Part shown: piece by piece, positions 43,730-53,867 of the stretch
Numbering within the stretch: position 1 is the first letter of the stretch
How the letters are laid out: every line of letters begins with the position of its first letter
From: Rhodobacteraceae bacterium UBA7436
GTDB lineage: Bacteria > Pseudomonadota > Alphaproteobacteria > Rhodobacterales > Rhodobacteraceae
Assembly (NCBI GenBank): GCA_002478745.1
Contig: DLQI01000041.1
Location: forward strand, 78,298-142,297
Reading direction: 5' to 3'
Length of the DNA: 64,000 bases
The notes under the pieces: model-generated
What the model saw: the letters and a program-made list of their open reading frames with translations, nothing else
Told to the model about the DNA's origin: nothing
The model's database searches: none
Translations under genes and position numbers: made by a program

Positions 43730-46630
43730 TTAGCCAAGGGCCGCGCTGCAACGTCCGCAAACTTCCGCATGTGTGTGTCCGCCAACATCTGGAAGGATTT
43801 TCCAGCAACGGCCACATTTGTCGCCTTCAGCCTTCGCAAAGACAACTGAAACGCCCTCGACCTCAGGGATCACAAACGCGCCTTCAGGGGCTGCGCCTGT
43901 TTCCAGCTTCACTTGGCTGGTGATGCACAGATCGGCAAAGGTTTCTGGGTTGGTGATGACCGCTGCCAGTTCTTCGGACAGGTACACGCTTGGGCATGCC
44001 TCGAGCGAGGAACCGATAACCTTGGCTGTCCGCTGTTCTTCAAGCGCACCCGTCACAACACGGCGCACGGCGCGCACGATGTCAGAACGTGCTGCCAGCG
44101 CATCATTGCGCCACTCGGCTGGTGTCTCTGGGAAATCAACCAGGTGAACAGATGTGTCAGCCCCGTTACGTTCCAGCCAGACCTCTTCCATCGTGAACGG
44201 TAGGATCGGTGCAAGCCAAGTAGTGAGGCGTGCGTATAGGTGATCCAGTACGGTCAAAGCCGCGTTTTGGCGCTCAGACGCCCCATCACAATACAACGCA
44301 TCCTTACGAACATCGAAGTAGAAGGATGACAGGTCTTGGGTCGCAAATTCAAAGATCGCGCGGAACACGCCTTGGAAATCGAACTTGGCGTAACCCGCAC
44401 GCACTGTCTCATCCAGAACAACCATCTTGTGCATGATCAACTGTTCCAGCTCTGGCATGTCTTTGACATCCACAGCCTTGGACGCGTCAAAGTCAGCCAA
44501 TGACCCCAGCATAAAGCGGATCGTGTTGCGTAGACGACGATAGCTGTCTGAGACGCCTTTCAGGATTTCATTCCCGATGCGTTGGTCAGCGGTATAATCC
44601 GTTTGAGCCACCCAAAGGCGCAGAATGTCTGCACCGTATTGTTTGATGATGGTTTCTGGCACGATGGTGTTGCCGATGGATTTGGACATCTTCATGCCCT
44701 TCTCATCCAGCGTGAAACCATGTGTCACGACATTGCGGTATGGTGCGCGGCCTGTAGTGCCGACAGATTGCAACAGGGATGAGTGGAACCAACCGCGGTG
44801 TTGGTCGGTGCCCTCCATGTAGACATCTGCGATGCCATCTTCTGAACCATCTTCACGGTCACGCAAAACGAACGCGTGGGTTGAGCCAGAGTCAAACCAT
44901 ACGTCCAAGATGTCGAACACTTGATCGTAATCATCAGGGTTCACGATACCGTCCAAGAAGCGTTCTTTTGCGCCCTCTTCGTACCATGCGTCTGCGCCTT
45001 CAACTTCAAAGGCCGCAACGATACGGGCGTTGACCTCTTCATTACGCAAAAGGAAACTATCGTCCGTTGGCAAAACACCAGCCCGCGTAAAGCAGGTCAA
45101 TGGCACACCCCATGCGCGTTGGCGCGACAACACCCAATCAGGGCGTTGCTCCATCATCGCGTGCAAGCGGTTGCGGCCCGATTGTGGGGTCCATTTGACG
45201 TTGTCGATCTCAGTCAACGCACGCTCACGAATCGTTGTCCCGTGTGTATCCTGACCATCGCCCACAGCCTTATCAACGGCAGCAAACCATTGCGGCGTGT
45301 TGCGATAGATGATCGGAGCCTTCGAGCGCCATGAATGTGGATAGCTGTGCTTGATCTTGCCGCGTGCCAAAAGGCCGCCAACTTCGACAAGCTTGTCGAT
45401 GATTGTCTTATTCGCATCACCCTCGCCGCCTTTGCGGTTCAGGATATAGGTGCCACCAAAGAATGGAAGATCAGCGCGCAGGCCGCCATCGTCCATGACG
45501 TTATAGGTGATGACCTGTTGCAGCATGTTCAGGTCGCGGTACAACTCATACTCGTCCATCCCGTGGGATGGGGCGCAGTGCACAAAACCCGTACCTTCTG
45601 TGTCGGTAACAAACTCAGCCGCGCGGAAATCACGCGCCTCGTCCCATTCGCCATTTGATCCCTCAGAGCCCGCCAATGGGTGGCTTAGGGTTAGCCCTGC
45701 CAACTCGTCAGCGGGAACGGCGCGTACGCGGGTCCATTGGTCTTCTTCAAGGCGGGCGCGTTTCATCACGTCTGCAGCCAAGTTGTCAGCCAGCAGGAAC
45801 TTGTCCCCAACAGCTGACCAGCTTTCGTCAGGTGTGCCGGTAACTTCATAAAGACCGTATGCGATGTCTTGGCCGTAAACGACAGCTTTGTTGGATGGGA
45901 TGGTCCACGGTGTCGTGGTCCAGATCACAACATGCGCATCGTTCAAATCATCGGCTGCATTGCTCACCTTGAACTTCACCCAGATCGTAAAGCTCTCTTT
46001 GTCGTGGTATTCGACCTCGGCTTCAGCCAATGCAGTTTTCTCTACAGGGGACCACATCACAGGCTTAGAACCTTGATACAGCGTGCCGTTCATCAGGAAC
46101 TTTTGGAACTCTTCCGCGATCACACGCTCTGCGTGGAAATCCATCGTCAGATAAGGTTTATCCCAATTGCCGTTGATGCCAAGGCGCTTGAATTCTTCAC
46201 GCTGCACATCGACCCAGTCAGCGGCAAACTTGCGGCACTCACTGCGGAATTCGTTGACTGGAACGGCGTCTTTGTTCTTGCCCTTCTTGCGGTACTTTTC
46301 TTCAATCTTCCACTCGATCGGCAGACCGTGGCAATCCCAACCCGGGATGTAACGGGCATCAAAACCCATCATCTGGTGGGACCGCACGATCATATCTTTG
46401 ATCGTTTTGTTCAGCGCGTGACCGATGTGCAGATTGCCGTTCGCATAGGGAGGGCCATCATGCAGAGTAAACGGCTTGCGCCCTTCTTTTTCACGTAGGC
46501 GATCATACACGCCCATATCGGCCCAACGGGCAAGCCATTCGGGCTCGCGTTTGGGAAGGCCCGCGCGCATTGGGAAATCGGTCTTCGGCAGGTTCAACGT
46601 GGTTTTATAGTCAGGTGTCTCGGCGCTCAT
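43730..46630 (-). CDS. ileS: Isoleucyl-tRNA synthetase
   Basis: This class I enzyme charges tRNA-Ile and edits valine. The 966-residue protein has HIGH at residues 68-71 (GNLHIGHALNK), the KMSKS loop in KGMKMSKSIGNT, the editing-domain segments and a C-terminal zinc ribbon with CGRCW and CGRC pairs. The bacterial IleS1 form is suggested by that ribbon. It is transcribed alone, with about 195 bp upstream that show no T-box or other clear element. Confidence 0.97.
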   Translation of the reverse strand: MSAETPDYKTTLNLPKTDFPMRAGLPKREPEWLARWADMGVYDRLREKEGRKPFTLHDGPPYANGNLHIGHALNKTIKDMIVRSHQMMGFDARYIPGWDCHGLPIEWKIEEKYRKKGKNKDAVPVNEFRSECRKFAADWVDVQREEFKRLGINGNWDKPYLTMDFHAERVIAEEFQKFLMNGTLYQGSKPVMWSPVEKTALAEAEVEYHDKESFTIWVKFKVSNAADDLNDAHVVIWTTTPWTIPSNKAVVYGQDIAYGLYEVTGTPDESWSAVGDKFLLADNLAADVMKRARLEEDQWTRVRAVPADELAGLTLSHPLAGSEGSNGEWDEARDFRAAEFVTDTEGTGFVHCAPSHGMDEYELYRDLNMLQQVITYNVMDDGGLRADLPFFGGTYILNRKGGEGDANKTIIDKLVEVGGLLARGKIKHSYPHSWRSKAPIIYRNTPQWFAAVDKAVGDGQDTHGTTIRERALTEIDNVKWTPQSGRNRLHAMMEQRPDWVLSRQRAWGVPLTCFTRAGVLPTDDSFLLRNEEVNARIVAAFEVEGADAWYEEGAKERFLDGIVNPDDYDQVFDILDVWFDSGSTHAFVLRDREDGSEDGIADVYMEGTDQHRGWFHSSLLQSVGTTGRAPYRNVVTHGFTLDEKGMKMSKSIGNTIVPETIIKQYGADILRLWVAQTDYTADQRIGNEILKGVSDSYRRLRNTIRFMLGSLADFDASKAVDVKDMPELEQLIMHKMVVLDETVRAGYAKFDFQGVFRAIFEFATQDLSSFYFDVRKDALYCDGASERQNAALTVLDHLYARLTTWLAPILPFTMEEVWLERNGADTSVHLVDFPETPAEWRNDALAARSDIVRAVRRVVTGALEEQRTAKVIGSSLEACPSVYLSEELAAVITNPETFADLCITSQVKLETGAAPEGAFVIPEVEGVSVVFAKAEGDKCGRCWKILPDVGGHTHAEVCGRCSAALG

Positions 46631-46827
46631 TTGGTCGCGTCCTTCGGATCATAATTTTGGGATTGTCTTGGGTCGGTGCGAGTGGCTCAAACACCTTAGC
46701 CCGGCAGCTCACTGTATCAGAGCGCCGGGGACATAATTCGTATAATGATCTGGTCAATACAGCTCATACTCGCCTTATAGGCAGGTGGGATAAGGCTCAC
46801 AAGTGTCCATTCACCCCAACCCGCGTG

Positions 46828-49583
46828 TTACTCTGGCTTTGGTTCCACCTTTTCTTGGGCCCAACGATTGAGCCACGCCAATCCTGCCAGCGACAAACCA
46901 AGGACCAGCAATGAGAACACGCGCGTCAGTCCCTCGAGCCCCGAAATATCGATAAAGAACACCTTGGCAACTGCAGCGCCAATCACAAACAAACCAACTT
47001 TGCGCATCATTGCAGAGCGTTTCGCCAAAGATTGATAAAATAGCCCGCCCCCAATCAGCAGTAAGGCAATGGTGTAACTGTACAATTCTGGCTGTGCCAT
47101 TCCGTTAGCCAGTGGCATTCCCTGCGGTCCTTGCCAAAAATGGCGCACGGCAGCAAAAGCCCAAAGCATGACCAAGACGCCGCTTAAGCCCTGCATAGCA
47201 ATGCGCACCTCTGCGGGCATTAATTTGATCCGCAGCCAACCGGCAGTCAACACCAGTGCTGGCAAAAGATAAGCGACCGCTAGCGTATTGAACAAAGGTG
47301 GGCCCGCAACCTTCATCGGTTGATCCATGAATAACGGAGAATACATCGTCAGTGCAGCTGCCAAGGTGGACAGACCAATCACAGCAAATATCGCACCGAG
47401 TACCTTACGCACTTCCCGCATCCAACTGTGGCTGTTGATTTCCATACGTTGGACCTGTGCCAGGGCCAAGGTGAACCAAATTGCCGCGTAAATCCCCATG
47501 CTCCAATGGGAGTCATGGCCTTTGCCCCCCCCACACTCGCGTCAATGACACGAAACAGGATGAGCGAAACGAAAATGCCGCCAACTGACCACGCTGCGCT
47601 GTCCATCATCACTGTTGCTGTTTGACGCACTTTGTCGCGCAGCAACCACTGTCCCGCGATCATTGCCGCCAAAACGCCGCCATATGCCAAAACCAGCTCA
47701 AAGATTGATGCACTATCTGTCGCCCAGCCCAATCCAGGATCCGCAACCAGGCGATAGCCTAGCGTCACGACACCTGCGGCGATGAAAATTGTCATGGGGT
47801 ATAGATTAAACCTGCGATCCAACGCTGCCGCTGCGACCACAATGATAGCCAATGCAACGGTCAATGCGGCTGATGAAAGGACCATGACAAGGGCAAAGCT
47901 AATACAGGCCAGCGCGGAAAGCACAAAGAACGACATGCGCAATCTATCATCAGGCCCGTCAGCACGTGCAAAACGTTCAGCCCAAAAGACCATGAATCCA
48001 GCCATCACTACAGCGTGCAGAGCCCATGGATAGGCCCCTATGACATTTGACGGTGCCCGAACCACCTCTAGAACTAATGCAACCACTGGAGCATAGACGG
48101 CGGCGAGCAACGCCCAAATCACCGGATAATTACCCTTACTCAGGCTTCGCCACGCTGCCAAAGCCGATAGGAAAGCTGCCAAGCCAAGAAGAAATGTTGC
48201 TGTTATTGCAAAACCAACTGGGGCGTTCAAATCGGGGTTAGTCGAATAAAAATCAGGGTTACTCTCATAAACTCTTCTCACCCCGGTGCTTTCGGGCTGA
48301 AGTCCAATCACTACCATAAGCCCAGTCATCGGAACCAAGGCTAAATCTTGTAATGCGGTGCCACGTAATGACCAGACTATGACGGCAATGCTCAGAAACG
48401 TGAGTGCACTAAATGTTATCCAAAAATCAGTCGCACTAAGAAAAGCCGCTGACATTGAGACGACTAGGAAGCAAGTTGCACTCAACGCGCCCCAAGCCAA
48501 GAACACTGGGAAAATTGGACGCTCTGCCTTATCCAATTTAGCTGCCCATTCTATCAGCATCGAACCTGCATGATCAGGCATGATTGCCCGTGCAGGGATC
48601 AACACAGCCATAAATGCCAACGCAATGAGATAAAGCTGATAGGCACCGGTAAGCCACCGATCTCCGCCAAACAACATCGTCCCCATCACATAGGCAAGGA
48701 CCAGTGTCAGGCCGGAAACCCACGCCCAGCGGCGCATGGAATCCACGCCCAAACCAACAAAGGCAACAATTGCGAAATAGGCAAACAGCGGTGTCGGATC
48801 AGAGTCACTGCCACCCAAAACCAATGGCGCACAAAACGCGCCAATAACACCGATTGCAGCCAGCAATGGCCCATAGAACCATCCCAAAACCATCGCTATC
48901 CCAGCGACAACGATCATGCTGATCATGCCCGATGTGCCGCCGATCAGGCCATAAAGCATCTGTGCGGACAGAACGGCACCGAACAGGGAAACCAGACCCG
49001 CGCCTGCAAATACGGAGGGTAGATATGCTGTTGCGCTGTCTTCTGCTTCACCACAGCGCCGACGAATGTATTCACCGGCTCCTATAAGCCCAAGGCCAAA
49101 TGCCAATGCGCTCGCAACGCGAGCCGCTGGTGGCAGTATGCCATTTTCCATCCCGTATTGCACTAGGAATAGACCCGCGAGCGCCAATGACAGCGCCGAA
49201 ATTGCGTAGAACCAATTTTCGCTCAGCCAACCAAATAGCCGCTCAAACAAACTGGGCCCTGACGGGGTTACCGGTTCTTGTGGATTGCCCGCAACCTTGA
49301 CTTTTGCCTCGGCTTGGCGGCTTGCCATTACTGTTGCGGCACTTGCAGCTGCACTTGTTTTGACCTCCGCAGCCGCTTTTGGCGGTTTGCCATTTTCAAC
49401 AGTAGATTCTGAAACAACCATTTGGGACTGAGACGCCTGTTTGGTATCTACCGTAAGTTGATACAATTTGCGCTCAAGTGCCGCGATCTGCGTCCGCAAT
49501 GCCGACTGACCAACCAGCAGGTAGATCACCGCAACTGGCAATCCGATGACAAACGCCCCTGCCAAAACTCCTAGACCGATCAT
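46828..49583 (-). pseudogene. DUF2339 membrane protein gene with a frameshift at a run of eight C
   Basis: Two overlapping frames form one gene. The first (49583 to 47379) encodes an N-terminal anchor, a short coiled coil, a linker and many membrane helices, but after SVGGAKAM it turns into a non-membrane tail. The second frame reads through GKGHDSHWSMGIYAAIWFTLALAQ and continues as four to six helices to 46828. The switch falls at the C8 run 47525-47532 (G8 on the coding strand); six or nine G would restore one frame. The rebuilt protein is about 915 residues, the normal size of DUF2339 multi-pass proteins of unknown function. A sequencing error, a real mutation or slippage are all possible. 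Confidence 0.85.
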
Positions 49584-49669
49584 AACTGCCCTCGCTCACG
49601 TAGTATTTTGCGCCACTTTAACGTGTTAGGACGGTTCAACAAGTACGCGATTCCAGACCCTTAGGTGTA

Positions 49670-50671
49670 TCAGCGTGATGTTTGGAACAAACCGCCCAAG
49701 GCGCGGCGCACCAGCTGTGCTGCCTTTGGCCGTTTTGTGGTGCGAAATGGCAAGGGGCGGCAAACCTCAATCGCGGCAACACCGACACGCGCTGTCAGCG
49801 CACCATTCACCAATCCCTCGCCAAAGCGGCGTGATAATTTGCCAAGGACGGAACCACCCAAGAACGGCTCAAGCAGATCATCGCCAACAGCCACAGCCCC
49901 AGTCGCAACCAGATGGGTCATCACGGCGCGGGTAAGTCGCCAATTCCCGACCAAACCTGAACGGCCACCATAAATTTCAGCAATTTTACGGATCATACGC
50001 AAGTTAGCGGCAAGTGCGGTTGCCACGTCAGCCAAAGCCAAAGGCACCAATGCAGTAACCGTAGCAACCTGTCGTGCAGCCGCTTCGACTTCTCGCATCG
50101 CCTGTTCATCTAACGGCTGTACGATCTCTGTTTCTGCAACAGCCAACAAACCGACCCCATCCATTTGATCGCCCGATAGAGCCGCAAACCGATCACGCCC
50201 CCAACGCGTATCTTCACGCCCCTTGTAGAGCTTGATCAGACGCGCGGTAACAACCATGGCCGCAGGTAAGCTGTTGTTTTCCAATGCGCCAGATGCCGCA
50301 TGGCGCAAGCCATCGATACGCGACAATCGTCCAAGGGCTGCAACTTCGCGCAATGCCATGATCAACAAGATTAGGACAAACAGGCCCAAAAGACCGCTAA
50401 TGACCAAGCCTAGTATCGGCCAGCGCAGCATAAGCCCTGCAGCAAAGTCCCAGGCGGCAACCGAAATCACAGCGCCCAACAACATCAAGGTCACAGACCA
50501 AAACAATCGCCCCAAGAACGAAGGTTTACGCGCCATCATCTTAGCCGCTGTTTGCATCGCCTGCCCTTCTGCGGTTGAGGCAGCAGGATCAGGCAACGTC
50601 GGCGCGGTATTCACATCGTTTCTAGATGCAACTTCGCCTTCAAGTTCGATCAAAACTGGACCCTTGGCCAT
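49670..50671 (-). CDS. YcjF/DUF697-type inner-membrane protein
   Basis: A 333-residue protein with two membrane helices close together (about residues 55-75 and 85-110) and a C-terminal helical domain rich in small residues (VPLALADVATALAANLRMIRKIAEIYGGRSG). This fits the TIGR01620/YcjF family, usually encoded next to YcjX. Its exact role is unknown, though the pair is stress-linked in enterobacteria. Here a GNAT gene lies between it and ycjX, overlapping by one base. Confidence 0.88.
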   Translation of the reverse strand: MAKGPVLIELEGEVASRNDVNTAPTLPDPAASTAEGQAMQTAAKMMARKPSFLGRLFWSVTLMLLGAVISVAAWDFAAGLMLRWPILGLVISGLLGLFVLILLIMALREVAALGRLSRIDGLRHAASGALENNSLPAAMVVTARLIKLYKGREDTRWGRDRFAALSGDQMDGVGLLAVAETEIVQPLDEQAMREVEAAARQVATVTALVPLALADVATALAANLRMIRKIAEIYGGRSGLVGNWRLTRAVMTHLVATGAVAVGDDLLEPFLGGSVLGKLSRRFGEGLVNGALTARVGVAAIEVCRPLPFRTTKRPKAAQLVRRALGGLFQTSR

Positions 50672-51120
50672 TACGCAGCCTCCCTATGCCATTCAAATCG
50701 GATATCAGGCAGGTTTTCATCATTCCCTGCACCGTCCGTGCGTTCAACTTCGCAAAATCCGTTCGCAGTATAAAATGCTTGCGCATCCGTGTTCCCTTGA
50801 AAAGACCACAGAGACAACTTTTCAACGTCGGCTTTAGCGTGCGTCAGCAAAAGTGCCCCACATCCTAACCGTCGCGTATTTTCCTCAACATACAGCGCTT
50901 GAATATTGGCTCCGTCGCGCGCAACGAAACCAACGACCTTGCCTGCAGACATCGCAACAGTAACCCGCCCACGGTCGATCATTGATCCCAGAAACCCAAT
51001 ATCCTCGGCACCAGTATGGACGCGAGGCATCCAAAGGGTGTTTTCCATATAGTTCGACATACTCGCTGCCGTCTTTCCTGCATCGGTGGGACATGCTGCA
51101 CGCAGTGTAAAATGACTCAC
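50671..51120 (-). CDS. GNAT-family N-acetyltransferase
   Basis: A 149-residue acetyl-CoA-dependent acetyltransferase. The acetyl-CoA loop reads RRLGCGALLL (motif A) after the strand ALYVEENT, and motif B includes AQAFYTANGFCEVERTDG. The substrate is unknown. The start overlaps the ycjX stop by 4 bp and its stop overlaps the ycjF start, so all three proteins are made together. Confidence 0.9.
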   Translation of the reverse strand: MSHFTLRAACPTDAGKTAASMSNYMENTLWMPRVHTGAEDIGFLGSMIDRGRVTVAMSAGKVVGFVARDGANIQALYVEENTRRLGCGALLLTHAKADVEKLSLWSFQGNTDAQAFYTANGFCEVERTDGAGNDENLPDIRFEWHREAA

Positions 51121-52532
51121 AACTTGTCACCGATCAGAAACTGCGCAGCACGGTCCAGCCAAATATGGGGCGGACCATCACCGGGTTTCAACGTCAGTTT
51201 TGCGGGCGCAAAACGCATCACTTGATAATCTTGATCCAACCACTCATCCGCACCTTCACGCGCAGGGTTCAATAGGTGATTGGGATCCTCCGGTAAATCT
51301 CCCGGATGGAACGCTGCTTGTTTTCCTGTCTCCAACAAAGCGCCGCGCACAACGTTCAAGGAAGCACCCTCGTGCTTGACCGTCTCCTCAGTAGTTGCGC
51401 GCAACGACGCAATGGACAGCGCGGCGGTTTGGGCCCCCGCAAATCTGGCGCGGTCGCGGGCATCACGTGTCAACGCTTCCATAATCGATGTAAGCCGTGG
51501 GTGTTGCGTGTGATGAATATGATCTGCTTTAGTTGCTGCAAACAAGATTTTCTCAACCCGCTTACCCATCAACAGTCGGGTCAGAAACGCGTTCCGCCCC
51601 GGACGGAAAGACGACAGTATTTCTGACATCGCACCGCGCATATCCTCAACCGCTTTCGGCCCATTGTTGATTGCGCCCAACGCATCGACCAAGACGACTT
51701 GGCGATCTATGCGGCTAAAGTGATCACGAAAGAACGGTTTAACAACACGGGACTTATATGACTCAAAACGCCGTTCCATCTCTTTTATCAATGACCTACG
51801 GGGCACACTTGATGTTTTAGGCAAAGGTGCAAACGTGAGTACAGGTGACCCAGCCAAGTCACCGGGCAAAAGGAACCGACCAGGCGTGCAGTCATAAAAA
51901 CCATCATCGCGCGCCGCATTCAGATAGCCGGAAAACTCGGATGCCAAGGCCTGTGCTGCTGGCTCTTCCAGTTTGCATTTGCCATCAGTGTTGTTAGCAA
52001 GCTCAAGGAAAGCCTTTGCCTGCGATCTATCAGCAATGCGGTCCAGAACCTGCGCGCTCCACTCGTCGTAACTGAGATCCAGCAACCCCAAATCCAGCAA
52101 CCATTCCCCCGGATAATCGACAATATCCAGATGAATCGTACGTGGCCCCTGAAGCCCCGCGAGCAGACCATTGGGGCGGACCTTTAGCGAGATGCGCAAC
52201 TCGCTAATCGCGCGCGTGCTTTCCGGCCATGACGGCGTTTGCCCAGTAAGCGCAGCCATGTGCGCCTCGTATTCAAAACGTGGGACGGTATCATCGGGTT
52301 GGGGTTGCAAGAACGCGGCTTCGATCCGCCCTTCAGATGCAGCCAACAAATGGGGCATCCGCCCTTGGTCCAATAGGTTTGCAACCAAGGATGTGATGAA
52401 CACGGTTTTGCCCGAACGAGCCAAACCCGTGACACCCAAACGAATGACTGGCTCAAAGAATGCCTCTGACACCGTGTCCTGAACTGTTTCGACACCGCGC
52501 AGCAAACCGTCTGCAATCGTTGAAATTACCAC
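51117..52532 (-). CDS. YcjX-family P-loop NTPase
   Basis: A 471-residue GTPase-like protein of the YcjX (DUF463) family. The P-loop GLARSGKT is at residues 36-43 in the typical IRLGVTGLARSGKTVFITSLV setting; a DIVDYPGEWLLD segment acts as the G3-like motif. It is co-transcribed with a GNAT gene and the YcjF-like gene. YcjX structures suggest a GTP/GDP switch of unknown output. Confidence 0.94.
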   Translation of the reverse strand: MVISTIADGLLRGVETVQDTVSEAFFEPVIRLGVTGLARSGKTVFITSLVANLLDQGRMPHLLAASEGRIEAAFLQPQPDDTVPRFEYEAHMAALTGQTPSWPESTRAISELRISLKVRPNGLLAGLQGPRTIHLDIVDYPGEWLLDLGLLDLSYDEWSAQVLDRIADRSQAKAFLELANNTDGKCKLEEPAAQALASEFSGYLNAARDDGFYDCTPGRFLLPGDLAGSPVLTFAPLPKTSSVPRRSLIKEMERRFESYKSRVVKPFFRDHFSRIDRQVVLVDALGAINNGPKAVEDMRGAMSEILSSFRPGRNAFLTRLLMGKRVEKILFAATKADHIHHTQHPRLTSIMEALTRDARDRARFAGAQTAALSIASLRATTEETVKHEGASLNVVRGALLETGKQAAFHPGDLPEDPNHLLNPAREGADEWLDQDYQVMRFAPAKLTLKPGDGPPHIWLDRAAQFLIGDKL

Positions 52533-52620
52533 TCTTTGGGCCCCACTCGCCTATTATTGATCTTAACATAGGCAGGCACAGGGGATTGCCCAAGTCAAAA
52601 AGCCAAGATAGGGAATTCGA

Positions 52621-53388
52621 ATGCCTAGATATGCCTTAAAAGTCGAATACCACGGTGCGCCTTTCTCTGGATGGCAACGCCAAAATGACCGCCCCTCTGT
52701 ACAGGGCGTGATTGAAGCGGCTTTGGCTAAATTAGAAAACCGGCCACATACGATCGCCGCTGCAGGACGAACCGACGCAGGCGTACATGGCTTGGCTCAA
52801 GTCGCCCATTGCGATTTGGACAAGGACTGGGAACCATTTCGCCTTTCTGAGGCGCTAAATTTCCATATGAAACCTGCCCCTGTCTCCATTGTTGACTGCG
52901 CACGGGTTGATGATGAATGGCATGCAAGGTTCTCAGCGCTTGAGCGTCAGTACTTCTTTCGCCTTCTGGTGCGCCGCGCCCCTTGCGGACATCAGGCGGG
53001 TCTTGTTTGGCAGGTCTCCAATCCTCTCGATATCGAAGCGATGCGCGAAGGTGCGGCCCATTTTATCGGTCAGCATGACTTTACCACTTTCAGGTCCAGC
53101 ATCTGTCAGGCCAAAAGCCCCGTAAAGAACCTCGATGTTTTAGAAATTGAACAGGTCGAAACCCGTTGGGGACCAGAACTGCACTTTCATGTGCGGGCGC
53201 GATCGTTTTTGCACAACCAAGTGCGCAGCATTGTGGGCACGCTAGAGCGTGTTGGCGCGGGCACTTGGGGGCCAGAGCGGGTAAAGGAAGCGTTAGAAGC
53301 ACGTGAGCGATCTGCATGTGGGCCGGTGTCGCCACCATATGGGCTTTACCTTACCAAAGTCGTCTATCCAGACGATCCGTTCGCCTAA
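52621..53388 (+). CDS. truA: tRNA pseudouridine(38-40) synthase
   Basis: TruA changes uridines 38-40 of the tRNA anticodon arm into pseudouridine. The 255-residue protein has the catalytic Asp52 in [10 protein letters not shown], the opening [18 protein letters not shown] and the late [15 protein letters not shown] motif. It is divergent from ycjX and its stop overlaps the end of the convergent 160-residue gene by 4 bp. Confidence 0.96.
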   Translation: MPRYALKVEYHGAPFSGWQRQNDRPSVQGVIEAALAKLENRPHTIAAAGRTDAGVHGLAQVAHCDLDKDWEPFRLSEALNFHMKPAPVSIVDCARVDDEWHARFSALERQYFFRLLVRRAPCGHQAGLVWQVSNPLDIEAMREGAAHFIGQHDFTTFRSSICQAKSPVKNLDVLEIEQVETRWGPELHFHVRARSFLHNQVRSIVGTLERVGAGTWGPERVKEALEARERSACGPVSPPYGLYLTKVVYPDDPFA

Positions 53389-53867
53389 TCGTTGTCGGTT
53401 AATCCAGCGCCAGCGCCGCCAAGACGCGATTGTTCAGTTTCTGGCACATAGGTTTTGGCCGCCAATGCCTGCCACTTTGCTATATTTTCATTTGAAATAA
53501 AAACGCGCGGTGGCCGGACAGGTTTGGCGAAAACGTCCATATACACAGCGATTTCACCTGTCGGTGTCTCAACCGATTTGTAGGGCAATGTATCGATGTA
53601 CCCAACCCAAAGCGCATCACCATTGGGGAACATAACGGTGCCCTCACCCGCATCGGCCAAATCGCGTTGAATCCAGATAGCGTGATCCCTAATTACGCCT
53701 TTTGGTAAATCCGCAAGTGCAGCATTCACCAAGTCCGCGCCTTCGTCAGAGGCAAGCGCCAATGCGGCAGCCTTTGCAAATTTTGCCGCATGCGCAACGC
53801 CAGCACCGCTGCCACGCGCGGCTTTGGTCAAGACGCCCTCGACCTCTGTGAAAGAATACCCGTTCAT
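53385..53867 (-). CDS. Uncharacterised protein, possibly DUF3726-related
   Basis: A 160-residue soluble protein. The N-terminal segment [33 protein letters not shown] is similar in pattern to the start of DUF3726 proteins of Rhodobacteraceae, but I am not sure of the family. A later stretch ([23 protein letters not shown]) looks like beta strands. It is the last gene of an aldehyde dehydrogenase operon and overlaps the 549-residue gene by 4 bp. No function can be given. Confidence 0.7.
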   Translation of the reverse strand: MNGYSFTEVEGVLTKAARGSGAGVAHAAKFAKAAALALASDEGADLVNAALADLPKGVIRDHAIWIQRDLADAGEGTVMFPNGDALWVGYIDTLPYKSVETPTGEIAVYMDVFAKPVRPPRVFISNENIAKWQALAAKTYVPETEQSRLGGAGAGLTDND

